Shown: one piece after another, positions 26,694 to 35,991 of the stretch
Numbering within the stretch: the stretch's first letter is position 1
Layout of the letters: every line of letters begins with the position of its first letter
Assembly: GCF_900128895.1 (NCBI RefSeq)
Contig: NZ_FSQW01000002.1
Location: 434,001-498,000, forward strand
Source of the DNA: Parasphingorhabdus marina DSM 22363
GTDB lineage: Bacteria; Pseudomonadota; Alphaproteobacteria; Sphingomonadales; Sphingomonadaceae
DNA: 64,000 nucleotides
Direction of reading: 5' to 3'
Made by a program: the position numbers and the translations under genes
Notes under the pieces: generated by a model
The model's input: only the letters and a program-made list of their open reading frames with translations
Databases searched by the model: none
What the model was told of the DNA's origin: nothing

Positions 26694-27570
26694 GCTCATT
26701 GCCACGCTCATAGCAGCAGAACATCTGGAAAAGGGAGAGCTAAGTGCCGCCGCGGACAAATTGTCCGGGATCGGTGCCGAGGTGCATTCGGTCGGCCAAA
26801 TATCGGATAGTCGCGCCGCCGACATCCGTTTCGAAGGCGATCCGGGTTCCTCCCGCAAGGCGTTGGCCGACACGGGCCAGCTTGACGTAGCGGTGCAACC
26901 GGAAATGGGCCGGGAAAAGAAGCTGCTGATCTCTGATATGGACAGCACGATGATCACTGTCGAATGCATCGATGAACTCGCGGATTATGCGGGCATCAAG
27001 GAGCAGATCGCCGAGATTACCGAGCGCGCGATGCTGGGAGAGCTGGATTTTGAGCAGGCGCTGCGCGGCCGCGTGGCATTGCTGAAAGATCTCGAAATTT
27101 CTGCCATCGGCAGATGTTTGACGGAAAAAGTGCAGCTGATGCCTGGCGGCCCCGCGCTGGTGCAAACCATGGCCAGTCGCGGCGCCAAAACCATTCTGAT
27201 TTCCGGGGGTTTCACGCGCTTCGCGGAACCTGTGGGCAAGCAAATCGGGTTCGAACGAACCGAGGCAAATACTCTCGAAGAAAATGACGGACGATTGACC
27301 GGCGGATTGACGGGACCGATCGTGGACGCCGCGCGCAAGGCCGCGGTGCTGGAACATGCCGCACGGGAACAGGGCTTGTCGCTGGCAGAATGCATGGCGA
27401 TCGGTGACGGCGCGAATGACATACCGATGATCGAAAAGGCCGGAATGGGCGTCGCCTATCACGCCAAACCAAAAGCGGTCGCAGCCGCTGACGCAGCGAT
27501 CCGGCACAATGACCTTACCGCATTGCTATATGCTCAGGGTATTTCCGCCAAAGACTGGGTAACAGGCTGA
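26692..27570 (+). CDS. serB: Phosphoserine phosphatase SerB
   Basis: 292 residues from ATG 26692, with GGAG six bases upstream; longer frames lie inside miaA on the other strand. Last step of serine synthesis. HAD-superfamily motifs: DMDSTMI (nucleophile and acid Asp), LISGGFTRF (Ser), and GDGANDIPMI with a following Lys/Asp cluster. The N-terminal 75 residues are a degenerate ACT-like regulatory region. Divergent from and overlapping the miaA start. Confidence 0.95.
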   Translation: MLIATLIAAEHLEKGELSAAADKLSGIGAEVHSVGQISDSRAADIRFEGDPGSSRKALADTGQLDVAVQPEMGREKKLLISDMDSTMITVECIDELADYAGIKEQIAEITERAMLGELDFEQALRGRVALLKDLEISAIGRCLTEKVQLMPGGPALVQTMASRGAKTILISGGFTRFAEPVGKQIGFERTEANTLEENDGRLTGGLTGPIVDAARKAAVLEHAAREQGLSLAECMAIGDGANDIPMIEKAGMGVAYHAKPKAVAAADAAIRHNDLTALLYAQGISAKDWVTG

Positions 27571-27571
27571 A

Positions 27572-28606
27572 CTAGCGCTTTTTGACAATGCAGGCGTTGC
27601 CGGTGGATTTCACGGTGCTGCACATCCGGTCGGCTTCGGCGCGGGTCGCAAACGGTCCGGCCTGCAGACGCGTAATATTGCCACCGCGGACGAGATAGGG
27701 CTGGAGTTGCCGCAAGGCGGAAATCCGCCCTTCCAGGGATGTCCACAGGTTTCTGGCCTTGTTCTGATCACTGAACGCACCCAGCTGAACACGCCAGCCA
27801 CGCGAGGCGCTCCTGACTGGCACAGGTGCAGGAGCAGGACGAGGTGCTGCCGTCGGAGCGGGCGCAGGAGCAGGAGTCGGACGGGTGGCAGGTGCCGGAG
27901 CAACCGGTCGTGGCTGGGGTGCGGGTGATACCGCCTGCGACGGAGGCAGTTGCGCCGTTTGCACGGCCCCGGGTGTTGTCGCCGGGCGAAGGCCGCCAAC
28001 CTGCGCGGTTCTCACCCGTTTTTCATTCTGTTCCATCTGGCTGGCCAGTTCGATTGCCCGCCGGCGGTCATCCAGCGGGATATATTTGTCCATCTGGGCC
28101 AGATTCGATGTGGCTTGCGGCAAGCCCTGAGCCGAGGCCCGGTTCATCAGCGCATAGGCCTTGATCCAGTCCTTTTCGACAAAATCCCCGTTAAAGTGGC
28201 CGGTGCCCAGCACATATTGCGCCCGCGGCTCCCCCCGGTTTGCAGAGGCCTGAAGATAGGGCAGGGCCTCGCCCCGTCGCTGTGCCTGAAAAAGGATCAG
28301 ACCGTAATTGTCATTGGCCTGCAAATGGCCCTGGTCTGCCGCCCGCTTGTACCATTTCTCGGCTTCGGCAAGGCTTTGCGGCACTCCGCGGCCCAGCTTG
28401 TAGGCCTGAGCGAGGTTGAACTGGGCATCCGCATCGCCAGCAGCAGCAGGGCCTTTCCATTCATTCACGGCGGTTTTGTAGTCCCCGCGACCCCAGGCAT
28501 CCACGCCGTCTTTGACATCGGCCAGGGCGGGGATGGAGCACAGCATGGTACTGGCGAGCACGAAAGACTTCATGAAGCCGGATATTGCTGTTTGCGGGTT
28601 TCTCAT
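27572..28606 (-). CDS. Exported Sel1-repeat protein with SPOR domain
   Basis: 344 residues from ATG 28606, with AGGA 8 bases upstream. Signal peptide (KSFVLASTMLCSIPALA). Sel1-like TPR repeats occupy about 35-190 (AQFNLAQAYKLGRGVPQS, AEKWYKRAADQGHLQAN). A Pro/Ala/Val linker (about 225-270) leads to a C-terminal SPOR domain (WRVQLGAFSDQNKARNLW). SPOR binds denuded peptidoglycan at division sites, so a periplasmic cell-wall or division role is likely. Stop is adjacent to the serB stop (convergent). Confidence 0.88.
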   Translation of the reverse strand: MRNPQTAISGFMKSFVLASTMLCSIPALADVKDGVDAWGRGDYKTAVNEWKGPAAAGDADAQFNLAQAYKLGRGVPQSLAEAEKWYKRAADQGHLQANDNYGLILFQAQRRGEALPYLQASANRGEPRAQYVLGTGHFNGDFVEKDWIKAYALMNRASAQGLPQATSNLAQMDKYIPLDDRRRAIELASQMEQNEKRVRTAQVGGLRPATTPGAVQTAQLPPSQAVSPAPQPRPVAPAPATRPTPAPAPAPTAAPRPAPAPVPVRSASRGWRVQLGAFSDQNKARNLWTSLEGRISALRQLQPYLVRGGNITRLQAGPFATRAEADRMCSTVKSTGNACIVKKR

Positions 28607-28860
28607 CAGATTTTCCTCAGGCGAACGGAACAAGGCATTTTCACTACTAATGCCGCCTTAACGCCATTTTGCAAATAATTGGTTATTCGGGGCTGGATTT
28701 GATCTTTGAAGGGTCCTGTCGCTGGACAAAATCGGTCAAATCGAAAGTCCCGAAAAACTTCCAGACCTCGTTAACTCTATTTTAGCCCTGTTCTGCCAAA
28801 CCGGCTTCACGAAATTTTATCGGGGCATCCCGTGGCCCAAGTTTGTCGAAGGGGAATAGA

Positions 28861-29583
28861 GTGCGAGTTCTAGCAATGGCATCGCAAAAAGGTGGGTCTG
28901 GCAAAACAACGCTGTCAGGACATCTCGCGGTTCAGGCCCAGCTGGCCGGAGCCGGTCCGGTCGTTTTGATTGATATCGATCCGCAGGGTTCGCTCGCGGA
29001 CTGGTGGAACGAACGGGAAGCGGAACTGCCTGCCTTTGCCCAGACCACGGTTTCCCGTCTCGCTGCCGATTTGCAAATACTGCGTCAGCAAGGATTCAAA
29101 CTGGCTGTTATCGATACGCCGCCGGCGATTACGATGGCCATTCAGAGTGTCATCTCCGTCGCGGAACTGATCGTCATTCCCACCCGGCCCAGCCCGCATG
29201 ATCTGCGCGCCGTCGGTGCCACGGTCGATCTGTGCGAACGCGCCGGCAAGCCTCTGCTGTTTGTAGTGAACGGAGCGACACCCAAGGCAAAAATTACCTC
29301 AGAGGCCGCTGTGGCCCTGTCCCAGCACGGCACCGTTGCACCGGTCACCGTCCATCACCGGACGGATTTTGCCGGATCCATGATCGACGGTCGTACCGTG
29401 ATGGAAGTGGATCCCGAAGGCCGGTCTTCCCAGGAAATCGTGCAACTGTGGAGCTATATCTCGGATCGTCTCGAGAAAAATTTCCGGCGCACCATCTTTT
29501 CGTCGCCTGCCATGGCTCCGACCACACAGGTGGGCATGCAGCGCCCCGGAGGCAATTTCGGCCGCCGGGTTGTCGGATCTTGA
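28861..29583 (+). CDS. ParA-family ATPase (orphan)
   Basis: 240 residues from GTG 28861, preceded by GAAGGGGAATAGA. A TTG 18 bases earlier is possible. Deviant Walker A KGGSGKTTLSGHLA near the N-terminus, Walker B-like LAVIDTPPA, and a LIVIPTRPSPHDLRA switch region mark ParA/MinD ATPases. It is shorter than chromosomal ParA and no parB is adjacent. It forms a cluster with a basic-tailed partner (29601) and a SPOR lipoprotein (30292), which suggests placing some envelope or cytoplasmic cargo rather than chromosome partition. Role is inferred. Confidence 0.85.
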   Translation: MRVLAMASQKGGSGKTTLSGHLAVQAQLAGAGPVVLIDIDPQGSLADWWNEREAELPAFAQTTVSRLAADLQILRQQGFKLAVIDTPPAITMAIQSVISVAELIVIPTRPSPHDLRAVGATVDLCERAGKPLLFVVNGATPKAKITSEAAVALSQHGTVAPVTVHHRTDFAGSMIDGRTVMEVDPEGRSSQEIVQLWSYISDRLEKNFRRTIFSSPAMAPTTQVGMQRPGGNFGRRVVGS

Positions 29584-29600
29584 GAAGGGAGGGCTGATCA

Positions 29601-30257
29601 ATGAAACCACTTGCTTCTCTCTCTTCCGGGCTTCTTGCGCGCAAAGGCGGCGCAAAGCCGGCCATGCGGCGTCAGGGCGCGGCTTTTCCCGACCAGACAC
29701 ATGAAGGTCAGGATGATCTGGGCTGGAACGACATGGGATATGATGTCGATCCGGATCACAGCGAAGCTGAAAACGGTTCTGATGGATCGGATTCGGGAGC
29801 ACCTGTTAACCTTAATCCACTGGCGGGCGCTATTCCCGATCCGGTTCCTGCCGTGAAAAAGCAACAGAAGAAAATTATCGATCGGCTCAGCGAACCGGCG
29901 CCAGCACCTCAGCGCGCAGAAACCACTCAGGAACAGCCGGCACCAACACCGGTACCATTGTCGATTTCCCGCGAAGTTGCGCCATTGGAAGAACATTCGG
30001 CTGTGGTTGAAGCGGCACGTACGCACAAACGTACCACGAAGAAAAAGACTCCGGCCAAACGGTCCCGGACCGCAAAAGCCAAAGCGGCTTTTACGCTTCG
30101 GCTCGACGCCGACCGGCATCTCAAATTGCGTTTGGCAACAGCGGTGAAAAACCAGTCTGCACAGCAGTTGGTAACCAAAGCTGTCGATGAATATTTGAAG
30201 AATATCCCTGAATTGGATGAACTGGCCGCACACGTTCCGTCGCGTGGCGCTGCTTGA
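29601..30257 (+). CDS. ParA-linked protein with basic linker and RHH-like C-terminus
   Basis: 218 residues, 17 bases after parA-like gene. Residues 1-90 are acidic and disordered-looking. Residues 125-160 form a very basic Lys/Arg/Thr linker (KRTTKKKTPAKRSRTAKAK). The last 55 residues (FTLRLDADRHLKLRLATAVK then NQSAQQLVTKAVDEYL) look like a ribbon-helix-helix or ParB-like small DNA-binding fold: strand then two helices. The basic linker could touch DNA or stimulate the ATPase, as N-terminal Lys/Arg do in ParA partners. No database support is claimed. Confidence 0.7.
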   Translation: MKPLASLSSGLLARKGGAKPAMRRQGAAFPDQTHEGQDDLGWNDMGYDVDPDHSEAENGSDGSDSGAPVNLNPLAGAIPDPVPAVKKQQKKIIDRLSEPAPAPQRAETTQEQPAPTPVPLSISREVAPLEEHSAVVEAARTHKRTTKKKTPAKRSRTAKAKAAFTLRLDADRHLKLRLATAVKNQSAQQLVTKAVDEYLKNIPELDELAAHVPSRGAA

Positions 30258-30291
30258 CTGAATATACAGATTAATTTGCGAGGGCATTAAA

Positions 30292-31704
30292 ATGAAACGC
30301 GATTTGATATTGAAATTGGCTGCTTCGACCATGGTCATCAGCACGACGCTGACTGGCTGTGGACCCTTCGGAGGATCGGTGGCTTCTGTTTCCAGCAAGC
30401 CGGCGACCGTCAAGGATGGCGCCAAATATGCCAAAAAGGCCGAAAAGGCCCTGGCAAAAGGTCAGATCGACAAGGCTGTGATCTACGCCGAACGCTCTGT
30501 TGAAGGAGTCGGCACCGATGCCGATACCCGTGCTCTTCTTGGTCAGGCCTATCTGGCAGCTGGCCGGTTCAGCTCTGCTGAGCGCAGTTTCATGGATGCG
30601 ATGGAACTCGGTGCCAATGATGCCCGCACCGTCCTCAGCCTCGCACTGGCGCAGCTCGGACAAGGCAAAGTGGCCAAAGCCAAACGTCTTGTAGAAAATA
30701 GCCGGAACGCGATCCCTGTCGCCGACTACGGTCTCGCGATGGCTCTCGCTGGCGAGACCAAGGTCGCTGTAGAGGTTCTCGAACAGGCGATCCGTGATGC
30801 CAATGTGAATGGTCGTACACGCCAAAATCTGGGGCTGGCTTATGCCCTGGACGGACGCTGGAAAGAAGCCAAGCTCATGGCGTCCCAGGATATCAAGCCG
30901 GCTGCAGTCGACAAGCGCGTCATGCAGTGGGCACAGATGGCCCGTCCGGGCGCCTATGAAGTGCGTGTCGCATCGCTGCTCAACGTCAATCCGGTCAAAT
31001 CCGATCCGGGTCAGCCGGTTCGCCTGGCTCTGAATGCTGCTCCAGCTGTCGTCGCAGTCGCTGAAACGCCGGCTGAAGATTATGCACAGGAAGTGGCAAG
31101 CTTCGACCAGCCGACAACCGTTCCTGTCATGGGCGAAGCACCGGTGGCGGACGCTTCGACCGCACTCGTAGCGGAAGAAGATGTCAAAATCGCAGCCGTT
31201 GAGCTTCCCGCCAGCGACGCTGCTCCGGTCAAAACCGCTGAAACCCCCAAAGCTCCTCTGATCAAGGCCGATGCGGAGCCTGTGCGTTCAGCGCCTGCTG
31301 CCAAGCCTGCACCGGTCAAGACGGCCGCAGTCCAGACCATGGATGCGGTCAAGCCGATCTTGCAGAACTTCGCATTCAAACCGCGTTCCGAAAAGGCTTC
31401 GGAAGGCAAGCATTATGTCCAGCTTGGCGTGTTTTCTTCACCAGAAAATGTGAAGAAGGCGTGGAAAATCCTGTCGGCCAAGAACAAGGAGCTGGCCTAT
31501 TTCGATCATGCCAGCGCTGAAGTTCAGGCGCGCGGCAAGACGCTGTACCGCCTCTCTGCTGTCGGGTTTGGCAATGCGGAAGCTGCCAAAGCCATGTGTG
31601 ACGGAATCAAATCCAAAGGTGGCTCATGCTTCGCCCGTTCTTCCAAGAACAGCGCGCCAGTTCGCCTGGCAAGCAATAAGCCGCAGAAACTGGCTTCGCG
31701 CTAA
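30292..31704 (+). CDS. TPR lipoprotein with SPOR domain
   Basis: 470 residues. Lipoprotein signal ending LTGC (Cys about 23). TPR repeats follow to about residue 200 (KAEKALAKGQIDKAVIYAER; TRALLGQAYLAAGRFSSAER). A long Ala/Pro/Val low-complexity linker (about 245-365) precedes a C-terminal SPOR domain (HYVQLGVFSSPENVKKAWK ... LYRLSAVGF). Predicted to be anchored in the outer membrane and to bind septal peptidoglycan. Third gene of the ParA cluster; a terminator follows. Confidence 0.88.
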   Translation: MKRDLILKLAASTMVISTTLTGCGPFGGSVASVSSKPATVKDGAKYAKKAEKALAKGQIDKAVIYAERSVEGVGTDADTRALLGQAYLAAGRFSSAERSFMDAMELGANDARTVLSLALAQLGQGKVAKAKRLVENSRNAIPVADYGLAMALAGETKVAVEVLEQAIRDANVNGRTRQNLGLAYALDGRWKEAKLMASQDIKPAAVDKRVMQWAQMARPGAYEVRVASLLNVNPVKSDPGQPVRLALNAAPAVVAVAETPAEDYAQEVASFDQPTTVPVMGEAPVADASTALVAEEDVKIAAVELPASDAAPVKTAETPKAPLIKADAEPVRSAPAAKPAPVKTAAVQTMDAVKPILQNFAFKPRSEKASEGKHYVQLGVFSSPENVKKAWKILSAKNKELAYFDHASAEVQARGKTLYRLSAVGFGNAEAAKAMCDGIKSKGGSCFARSSKNSAPVRLASNKPQKLASR

Positions 31705-31728
31705 AACTGACAATCAATCGAAATTATA

Positions 31729-31760
31729 GGCGGGGGTGCTACAGAGCGCTCCCGCCTTTA
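31729..31760 (+). terminator. Terminator after the ParA/SPOR cluster
   Basis: GGCGGG...GCT pairs with AGC...CCCGCC across ACAG, followed by TTTAT. The hairpin overlaps the 3' end of the convergent pyrC-like gene (stop at 31739), so it may also affect that transcript. Confidence 0.7.
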
Positions 31761-32959
31761 TACATGGCGCGTACGCGGCCCTGAACCGGTAATTTGTCAA
31801 ATGGCGTATTGCCTGCCGCCGCCGCCATTTTCCGGTTATCGACCTGCCAGGCGGCATCGACGTCAACGGAGATGAAATCCGCGTCCTGTCCTTCTGCGAT
31901 GCTGCCAGCAGATACGCCCAATATGCGACCCGGATTTGTGGACAACAGCTCGAACAGCCGGTTCAGTGATATCCGTTCGTCGCGGACGAGACTGAGCGAC
32001 AAGGCCAGTAGCGTTTCCGCTCCAGCCATGCCGGGAGAAGATTCCGCAAAAGGCAGGCGCTTGTCTTCCGGGCCCCGGGGATCATGTCCTGAAGAAATCA
32101 CATCAATGGTGCCGTCGGCGACGGCTTCCAGACAGGCCTGCCGGTCTTCCTCGGCTCTCAGGGGAGGAGACAACCGTGCGAAGGTGCGAAAATCACTGAC
32201 CGCGATGTCTGACAGGAACAGATGGGCAGGGGTAATGCCGCAGGTAACCGGTAACCCCTCTTTCTTTGCTGCACGAATCAATTCCAGCCCGTTGGCGGTT
32301 GTAACCTGACGAAAATGCAGGCGGGCGCCGCATTCTCGTAGCAGCGCAATATCCCGTGCAATGGACAGGGCCTCCGCCGATGCGGGAGCGCTGGCCAGGC
32401 CCAGTCGTGTGGCGGTTTCGCCATCTGTTGCGACGGCATCACCCGCAAGTCCCTGATCTTCACTGTGAACGATGACCGGCATGTCCAGTGAAGCACAATA
32501 TTTCAGCAACTTGAGCATGATGCCGCTGTCTGAGATCCATTTTCGGCCCGTAGCGACGGCACGTGCGCCCGCTTCTTTCATCAGGGCAATCTCGGCGAGT
32601 TCCTTGCCTTCCAGGCTTTTTGTCCCTGCAGCGATCGGATGCAGCCACAGATCCGGCTTGCCTTCCGTGGCGCTGTGCTTGACCATCGCGGGCAGATCCA
32701 GAACGGGGGACTGGTCCGGCATCAGGGCCGCCCGTGTGATGCCACCGAAATGAAAGGCCGGCTTGTCGATGGCAAATACAGCCAGGTCGATAATACCGGG
32801 TGCCAGGATCTGGTCACCAAAATCCACGATTTCACCGGTATCCGGGCCCTGGTCTTCGCCGACAGATACAATCCGGTCGCCATCGGTAACGATGGCCGTG
32901 CTTTGAGGCTCGGCCTGTTCGGGAAGCAGAACTTTTGAGCTGCGAAAGACCTTTTTCAT
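31739..32959 (-). CDS. Dihydroorotase-like protein lacking catalytic residues (PyrC-prime type)
   Basis: 406 residues from ATG 32959, which overlaps the pyrB stop; GGAGG lies 7 bases upstream. The amidohydrolase fold is preserved, but the metal HxH is replaced ([12 protein letters not shown] where active enzymes have DxHxH). The later His of the HVST-type motif is Gln ([14 protein letters not shown]), and the catalytic Asp of the DHAPH motif is lost ([11 protein letters not shown]). These point to a non-catalytic dihydroorotase that serves as a structural partner of aspartate transcarbamoylase, as known in Pseudomonas. A working dihydroorotase should lie elsewhere in the genome. The motif losses are read directly; the role is by analogy. 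Confidence 0.88.
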   Translation of the reverse strand: MKKVFRSSKVLLPEQAEPQSTAIVTDGDRIVSVGEDQGPDTGEIVDFGDQILAPGIIDLAVFAIDKPAFHFGGITRAALMPDQSPVLDLPAMVKHSATEGKPDLWLHPIAAGTKSLEGKELAEIALMKEAGARAVATGRKWISDSGIMLKLLKYCASLDMPVIVHSEDQGLAGDAVATDGETATRLGLASAPASAEALSIARDIALLRECGARLHFRQVTTANGLELIRAAKKEGLPVTCGITPAHLFLSDIAVSDFRTFARLSPPLRAEEDRQACLEAVADGTIDVISSGHDPRGPEDKRLPFAESSPGMAGAETLLALSLSLVRDERISLNRLFELLSTNPGRILGVSAGSIAEGQDADFISVDVDAAWQVDNRKMAAAAGNTPFDKLPVQGRVRAMYKGGSAL

Positions 32960-33948
32960 GACCATCCCTCCACCTTGCGGGATCTGCGGGTCAGGACATC
33001 CAGACAGGCCATGCGCACCGCAACGCCCATTTCGACCTGCTCGGTGATGGCGGAGCGATCAGCATCATCTGCTACGTCGCTGCTGATCTCAACCCCCCGG
33101 TTCATCGGCCCGGGATGCATGACCAGCGCATCTTCACCGGCAAGCGCCAGCCGATCACGAGTGAGGCCATAGAGATGGTGATATTCCCTGGGGCTGGGTA
33201 TGAAATCCCCGCTCATCCTCTCGTTCTGGAGGCGCAGCATCATCACCACATCGGTGCCATCCAGAGCCGCATTAAAATCAGTGAAGGTTTCGACATTCAT
33301 CTGGTCCAGCGCTGCAGGCAGCAGGGCAGGGGGCGCGCAAACCCTGACACGGGCGCCCAAGGTGGTCAGACAATAGATATTGGACCGCGCAACCCGGCTG
33401 TGCATGATGTCACCGCATATGGTGACCGTGAGGCCGCTGATATCTCCTTTGCGACGCTGAATGGTCAGGGCGTCAAGAAGGGCCTGGGTGGGATGTTCAT
33501 GACTGCCGTCGCCGGCATTGAGCACGGGACAGTCCACCTTGTCCGCAATCAGGCTGACTGCACCCGAACTGGCATGCCGGATCACAATCGCGTCGGCCCG
33601 CATGGCGTTCAATGTCACCGCCGTATCAATCAGTGTCTCGCCTTTTTTCACACTGGAGTGGGCGGCATGCATGTTGACGACATCTGCACCCATGCGCTTG
33701 CCCGCAATTTCAAAGGACAACAGCGTGCGGGTACTGTTCTCAAAAAACGCATTGATGACCGTCAGTCCCTCGAGCCGGCTGGCATGTTTGCTGGACTTGC
33801 GATTGAGATCGACCCACTGGCCCGCCTCCTGCAGCAGGAACAGAATCTCCCAGGGCTGAAGCCCGGCAATGCCCAATAGATGACGATGTGGGAAGGCATC
33901 TGATCCGTCGGGAAACTGATGCGGCGAGCTTTGCTGTTTCGATGTCAT
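32956..33948 (-). CDS. pyrB: Aspartate carbamoyltransferase catalytic subunit PyrB
   Basis: 330 residues from ATG 33948 ([15 protein letters not shown]). Transfers carbamoyl phosphate to aspartate in pyrimidine synthesis. Family motifs: [13 protein letters not shown] (phosphate binding), HPTQALLDA and [12 protein letters not shown]. No regulatory pyrI is next to it; the degenerate dihydroorotase gene overlaps its end, as expected for the larger ATCase class. Preceded 22 bases upstream by the ruvX stop. Confidence 0.95.
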   Translation of the reverse strand: MTSKQQSSPHQFPDGSDAFPHRHLLGIAGLQPWEILFLLQEAGQWVDLNRKSSKHASRLEGLTVINAFFENSTRTLLSFEIAGKRMGADVVNMHAAHSSVKKGETLIDTAVTLNAMRADAIVIRHASSGAVSLIADKVDCPVLNAGDGSHEHPTQALLDALTIQRRKGDISGLTVTICGDIMHSRVARSNIYCLTTLGARVRVCAPPALLPAALDQMNVETFTDFNAALDGTDVVMMLRLQNERMSGDFIPSPREYHHLYGLTRDRLALAGEDALVMHPGPMNRGVEISSDVADDADRSAITEQVEMGVAVRMACLDVLTRRSRKVEGWS

Positions 33949-33970
33949 TAAAGCCAGCCCTATAGAGCGG

Positions 33971-34399
33971 TCAGGCGATGGCGGCAAGCCCGTCAATCGC
34001 CCCCTGGAGAATATAGGCTGCTGCCATTTTGTCGACAATCTCACTGCGGCGCTTGCGGCTGACATCGACGGCAATCAGATCGCGGGTGACGGCCTGGGTG
34101 CTCCACCGCTCGTCCCACAGCAAAATGGGCAGCTCGAGCACGCGAATATTCTGGGCAAAGGCTCGGGAAGCCTGAGTTTGCTTGCTTTGACTGCCGTCCA
34201 GATTGAGCGGCAGGCCGACGACAAGTCCGGCAATCTGTTGCTCTGCAATGACCTGTTTCAGCCTTTCCAGATCTTTCGAAAATTTGCGACGCGCAATGGT
34301 TTCCGTTGCCGTGGCGATAGTCCATTGGCTGTCGCAACAGGCAAGGCCGACCGTCTTGCTGCCGACATCCAGGCCCATCAACCGCCCGCCATCGGGCAA
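33971..34399 (-). CDS. ruvX: Putative Holliday junction resolvase RuvX (YqgF)
   Basis: At least 142 residues from TTG 34399. The RNase H-like fold has [27 protein letters not shown] and LWDERWST. Frame continues upstream as [16 protein letters not shown], which resembles the normal RuvX N-terminus, up to a CTG at 34435 that overlaps the stop of the DUF3089 gene. A non-ATG start upstream of 34399 is therefore likely and would give about 154 residues. Implicated in 16S rRNA 5' end processing and/or resolution of junctions. Confidence 0.9.
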   Translation of the reverse strand: MPDGGRLMGLDVGSKTVGLACCDSQWTIATATETIARRKFSKDLERLKQVIAEQQIAGLVVGLPLNLDGSQSKQTQASRAFAQNIRVLELPILLWDERWSTQAVTRDLIAVDVSRKRRSEIVDKMAAAYILQGAIDGLAAIA

Positions 34400-34431
34400 G
34401 CTGGCGCGAAACTCGGCAAGATCGTCCGTGA

Positions 34432-35550
34432 TCAGCGTTCCAGAAATGACTGCATCCTTCTTGTCACGTCCGCCCGGACGTTGCGCCAGAACAGGCTGTA
34501 GTCATAGACATGATAATTATTTCCGGGAAGCGTATAGGGTCCGAGGTCAGGTGGGTCGCCGATCAGCAGAAACCCCCGGTCATCGCAGCGCGCCGGGACC
34601 GCCGCTTCAACCAATGTGGCATCGCTGAGTTTGTCATTGGGCACCAGGGTTCCGAGATTTTCGCTGGCCGGGGCTGCGGAGTCGACATCTCCGCGCAAGG
34701 GATTGGTGCAAAGCAATTGCGTGCCGGCCCGTGGTTCGCCGGTAAATCCAATCGTTGTGTCATATACTTCCACTATCCGGCCATAGTCCGCCGGTTCGGC
34801 AAAGCTTTCCCAGCTGAGCAGGCAATTGACCTGTTCCGGTTCCTTGCAAATATCCAGACCAAGGGCCGGGACATCAGCTTCGACCGATACCGGCCATCCA
34901 ACAATATAGGCCGCCACAATCCGGCTCGCCAGCGGCGTGCCGGCCACCCGGTCTTTCAGCAGATTGGTCAGATGCAGGCTGCCCTGGCTGTGGCCGGCGA
35001 GAATGACCGGCTGATCTGCGGGAATTTCCCGGACAAAATGATCGAATGCCACCAGGACATCCTGATAGGCCGCATCCAGCGCCTGCTGCCCTTCCTTTTT
35101 GTCGGTCAGGAACGCTCCCAGCGTCGCCTGACGATATCGCGGTGCCCAGACGTCTCCGACCTGATTGAAGGCACTGGCCTGGCCTCTCAGGAAAATCCGC
35201 GCGCGATCCTGTGATTCCTTGTCGTCCAGCGAACCGTTCCATGTGTCCTTTTTCAGAAAGGATGTCGGGTGGATAAAGAATATCGCCGCCGGCGTATCGG
35301 GCTTTGCCGATTCGCCCTCATATCCCTGCGGCAGCCACAGCGCCGGATTGCCCTCTTCGATTTCCGGGCGGGCAAACCACATGGAGACGTCGGCATAAAT
35401 ACTGGTTTCCAGCAACTCCTGTGGCTCAAACTCCGTGTCGGGGACAAACACGATTTCGGCGAGATCTTCGCCGTAGATTCGCAGGACAAATGCGCCTGCA
35501 ATGACCAGAATTGTTATGCCTGCAACAAAATAGAGAAACTTGCGTGCCAA
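34432..35550 (-). CDS. DUF3089 alpha/beta-hydrolase, membrane-anchored
   Basis: 372 residues. One N-terminal membrane segment ([19 protein letters not shown]) suggests a periplasm-facing anchor. The hydrolase domain has the nucleophile elbow AGHSQGSLH (Ser near residue 185) and late Asp/His region ([24 protein letters not shown]). DUF3089 proteins are found in many proteobacteria with no firmly known substrate. The gene overlaps the ruvX 5' end, forming a leftward unit with ruvX, pyrB and the pyrC-like gene. Confidence 0.85.
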   Translation of the reverse strand: MARKFLYFVAGITILVIAGAFVLRIYGEDLAEIVFVPDTEFEPQELLETSIYADVSMWFARPEIEEGNPALWLPQGYEGESAKPDTPAAIFFIHPTSFLKKDTWNGSLDDKESQDRARIFLRGQASAFNQVGDVWAPRYRQATLGAFLTDKKEGQQALDAAYQDVLVAFDHFVREIPADQPVILAGHSQGSLHLTNLLKDRVAGTPLASRIVAAYIVGWPVSVEADVPALGLDICKEPEQVNCLLSWESFAEPADYGRIVEVYDTTIGFTGEPRAGTQLLCTNPLRGDVDSAAPASENLGTLVPNDKLSDATLVEAAVPARCDDRGFLLIGDPPDLGPYTLPGNNYHVYDYSLFWRNVRADVTRRMQSFLER

Positions 35551-35703
35551 TTATTTGCTCCTGTCTGGCGGAAATCGGCTCATTCAGCTTGAAGCCGCAT
35601 CGCGCCAATGCTAGCGGCGCCAGATAGACAATTTTCCACAGAAATACCCGTAAAAAGATGAACCGCAATAGAATGTCCACACGAACCAGCCCGGAAATCC
35701 CTC

Positions 35704-35991
35704 ATGTCCGTCGATAAACAAACCGTCCAGAAAATCGCCAGCCTGTCCCGCATCGCGATAACCGATGCCGAAGCAGATGCCCTCGTGCCGGAACTGAACA
35801 ACATCCTGGGATGGGTGGAGCAGCTCGGCGAAGTGGATTGCAAGGATGTCGAGCCGATGACGGCGGTCATTCCCAACAAGCTGCGATTGCGGGAAGATGC
35901 GGTGACCGACGGTGACATGCGCGACAAGATACTGAAAAACGCACCGGCAGCCGAGCATGGCTTTTTCGGTGTTCCGAAGGTGATTGAATAG
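35704..35991 (+). CDS. gatC: Asp/Glu-tRNA amidotransferase subunit C
   Basis: 95 residues. Small GatC helical protein: [20 protein letters not shown] and [12 protein letters not shown] with the C-terminal [14 protein letters not shown] type stretch. Holds GatA and GatB together. The stop overlaps the gatA GTG by one base. Confidence 0.95.
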   Translation: MSVDKQTVQKIASLSRIAITDAEADALVPELNNILGWVEQLGEVDCKDVEPMTAVIPNKLRLREDAVTDGDMRDKILKNAPAAEHGFFGVPKVIE

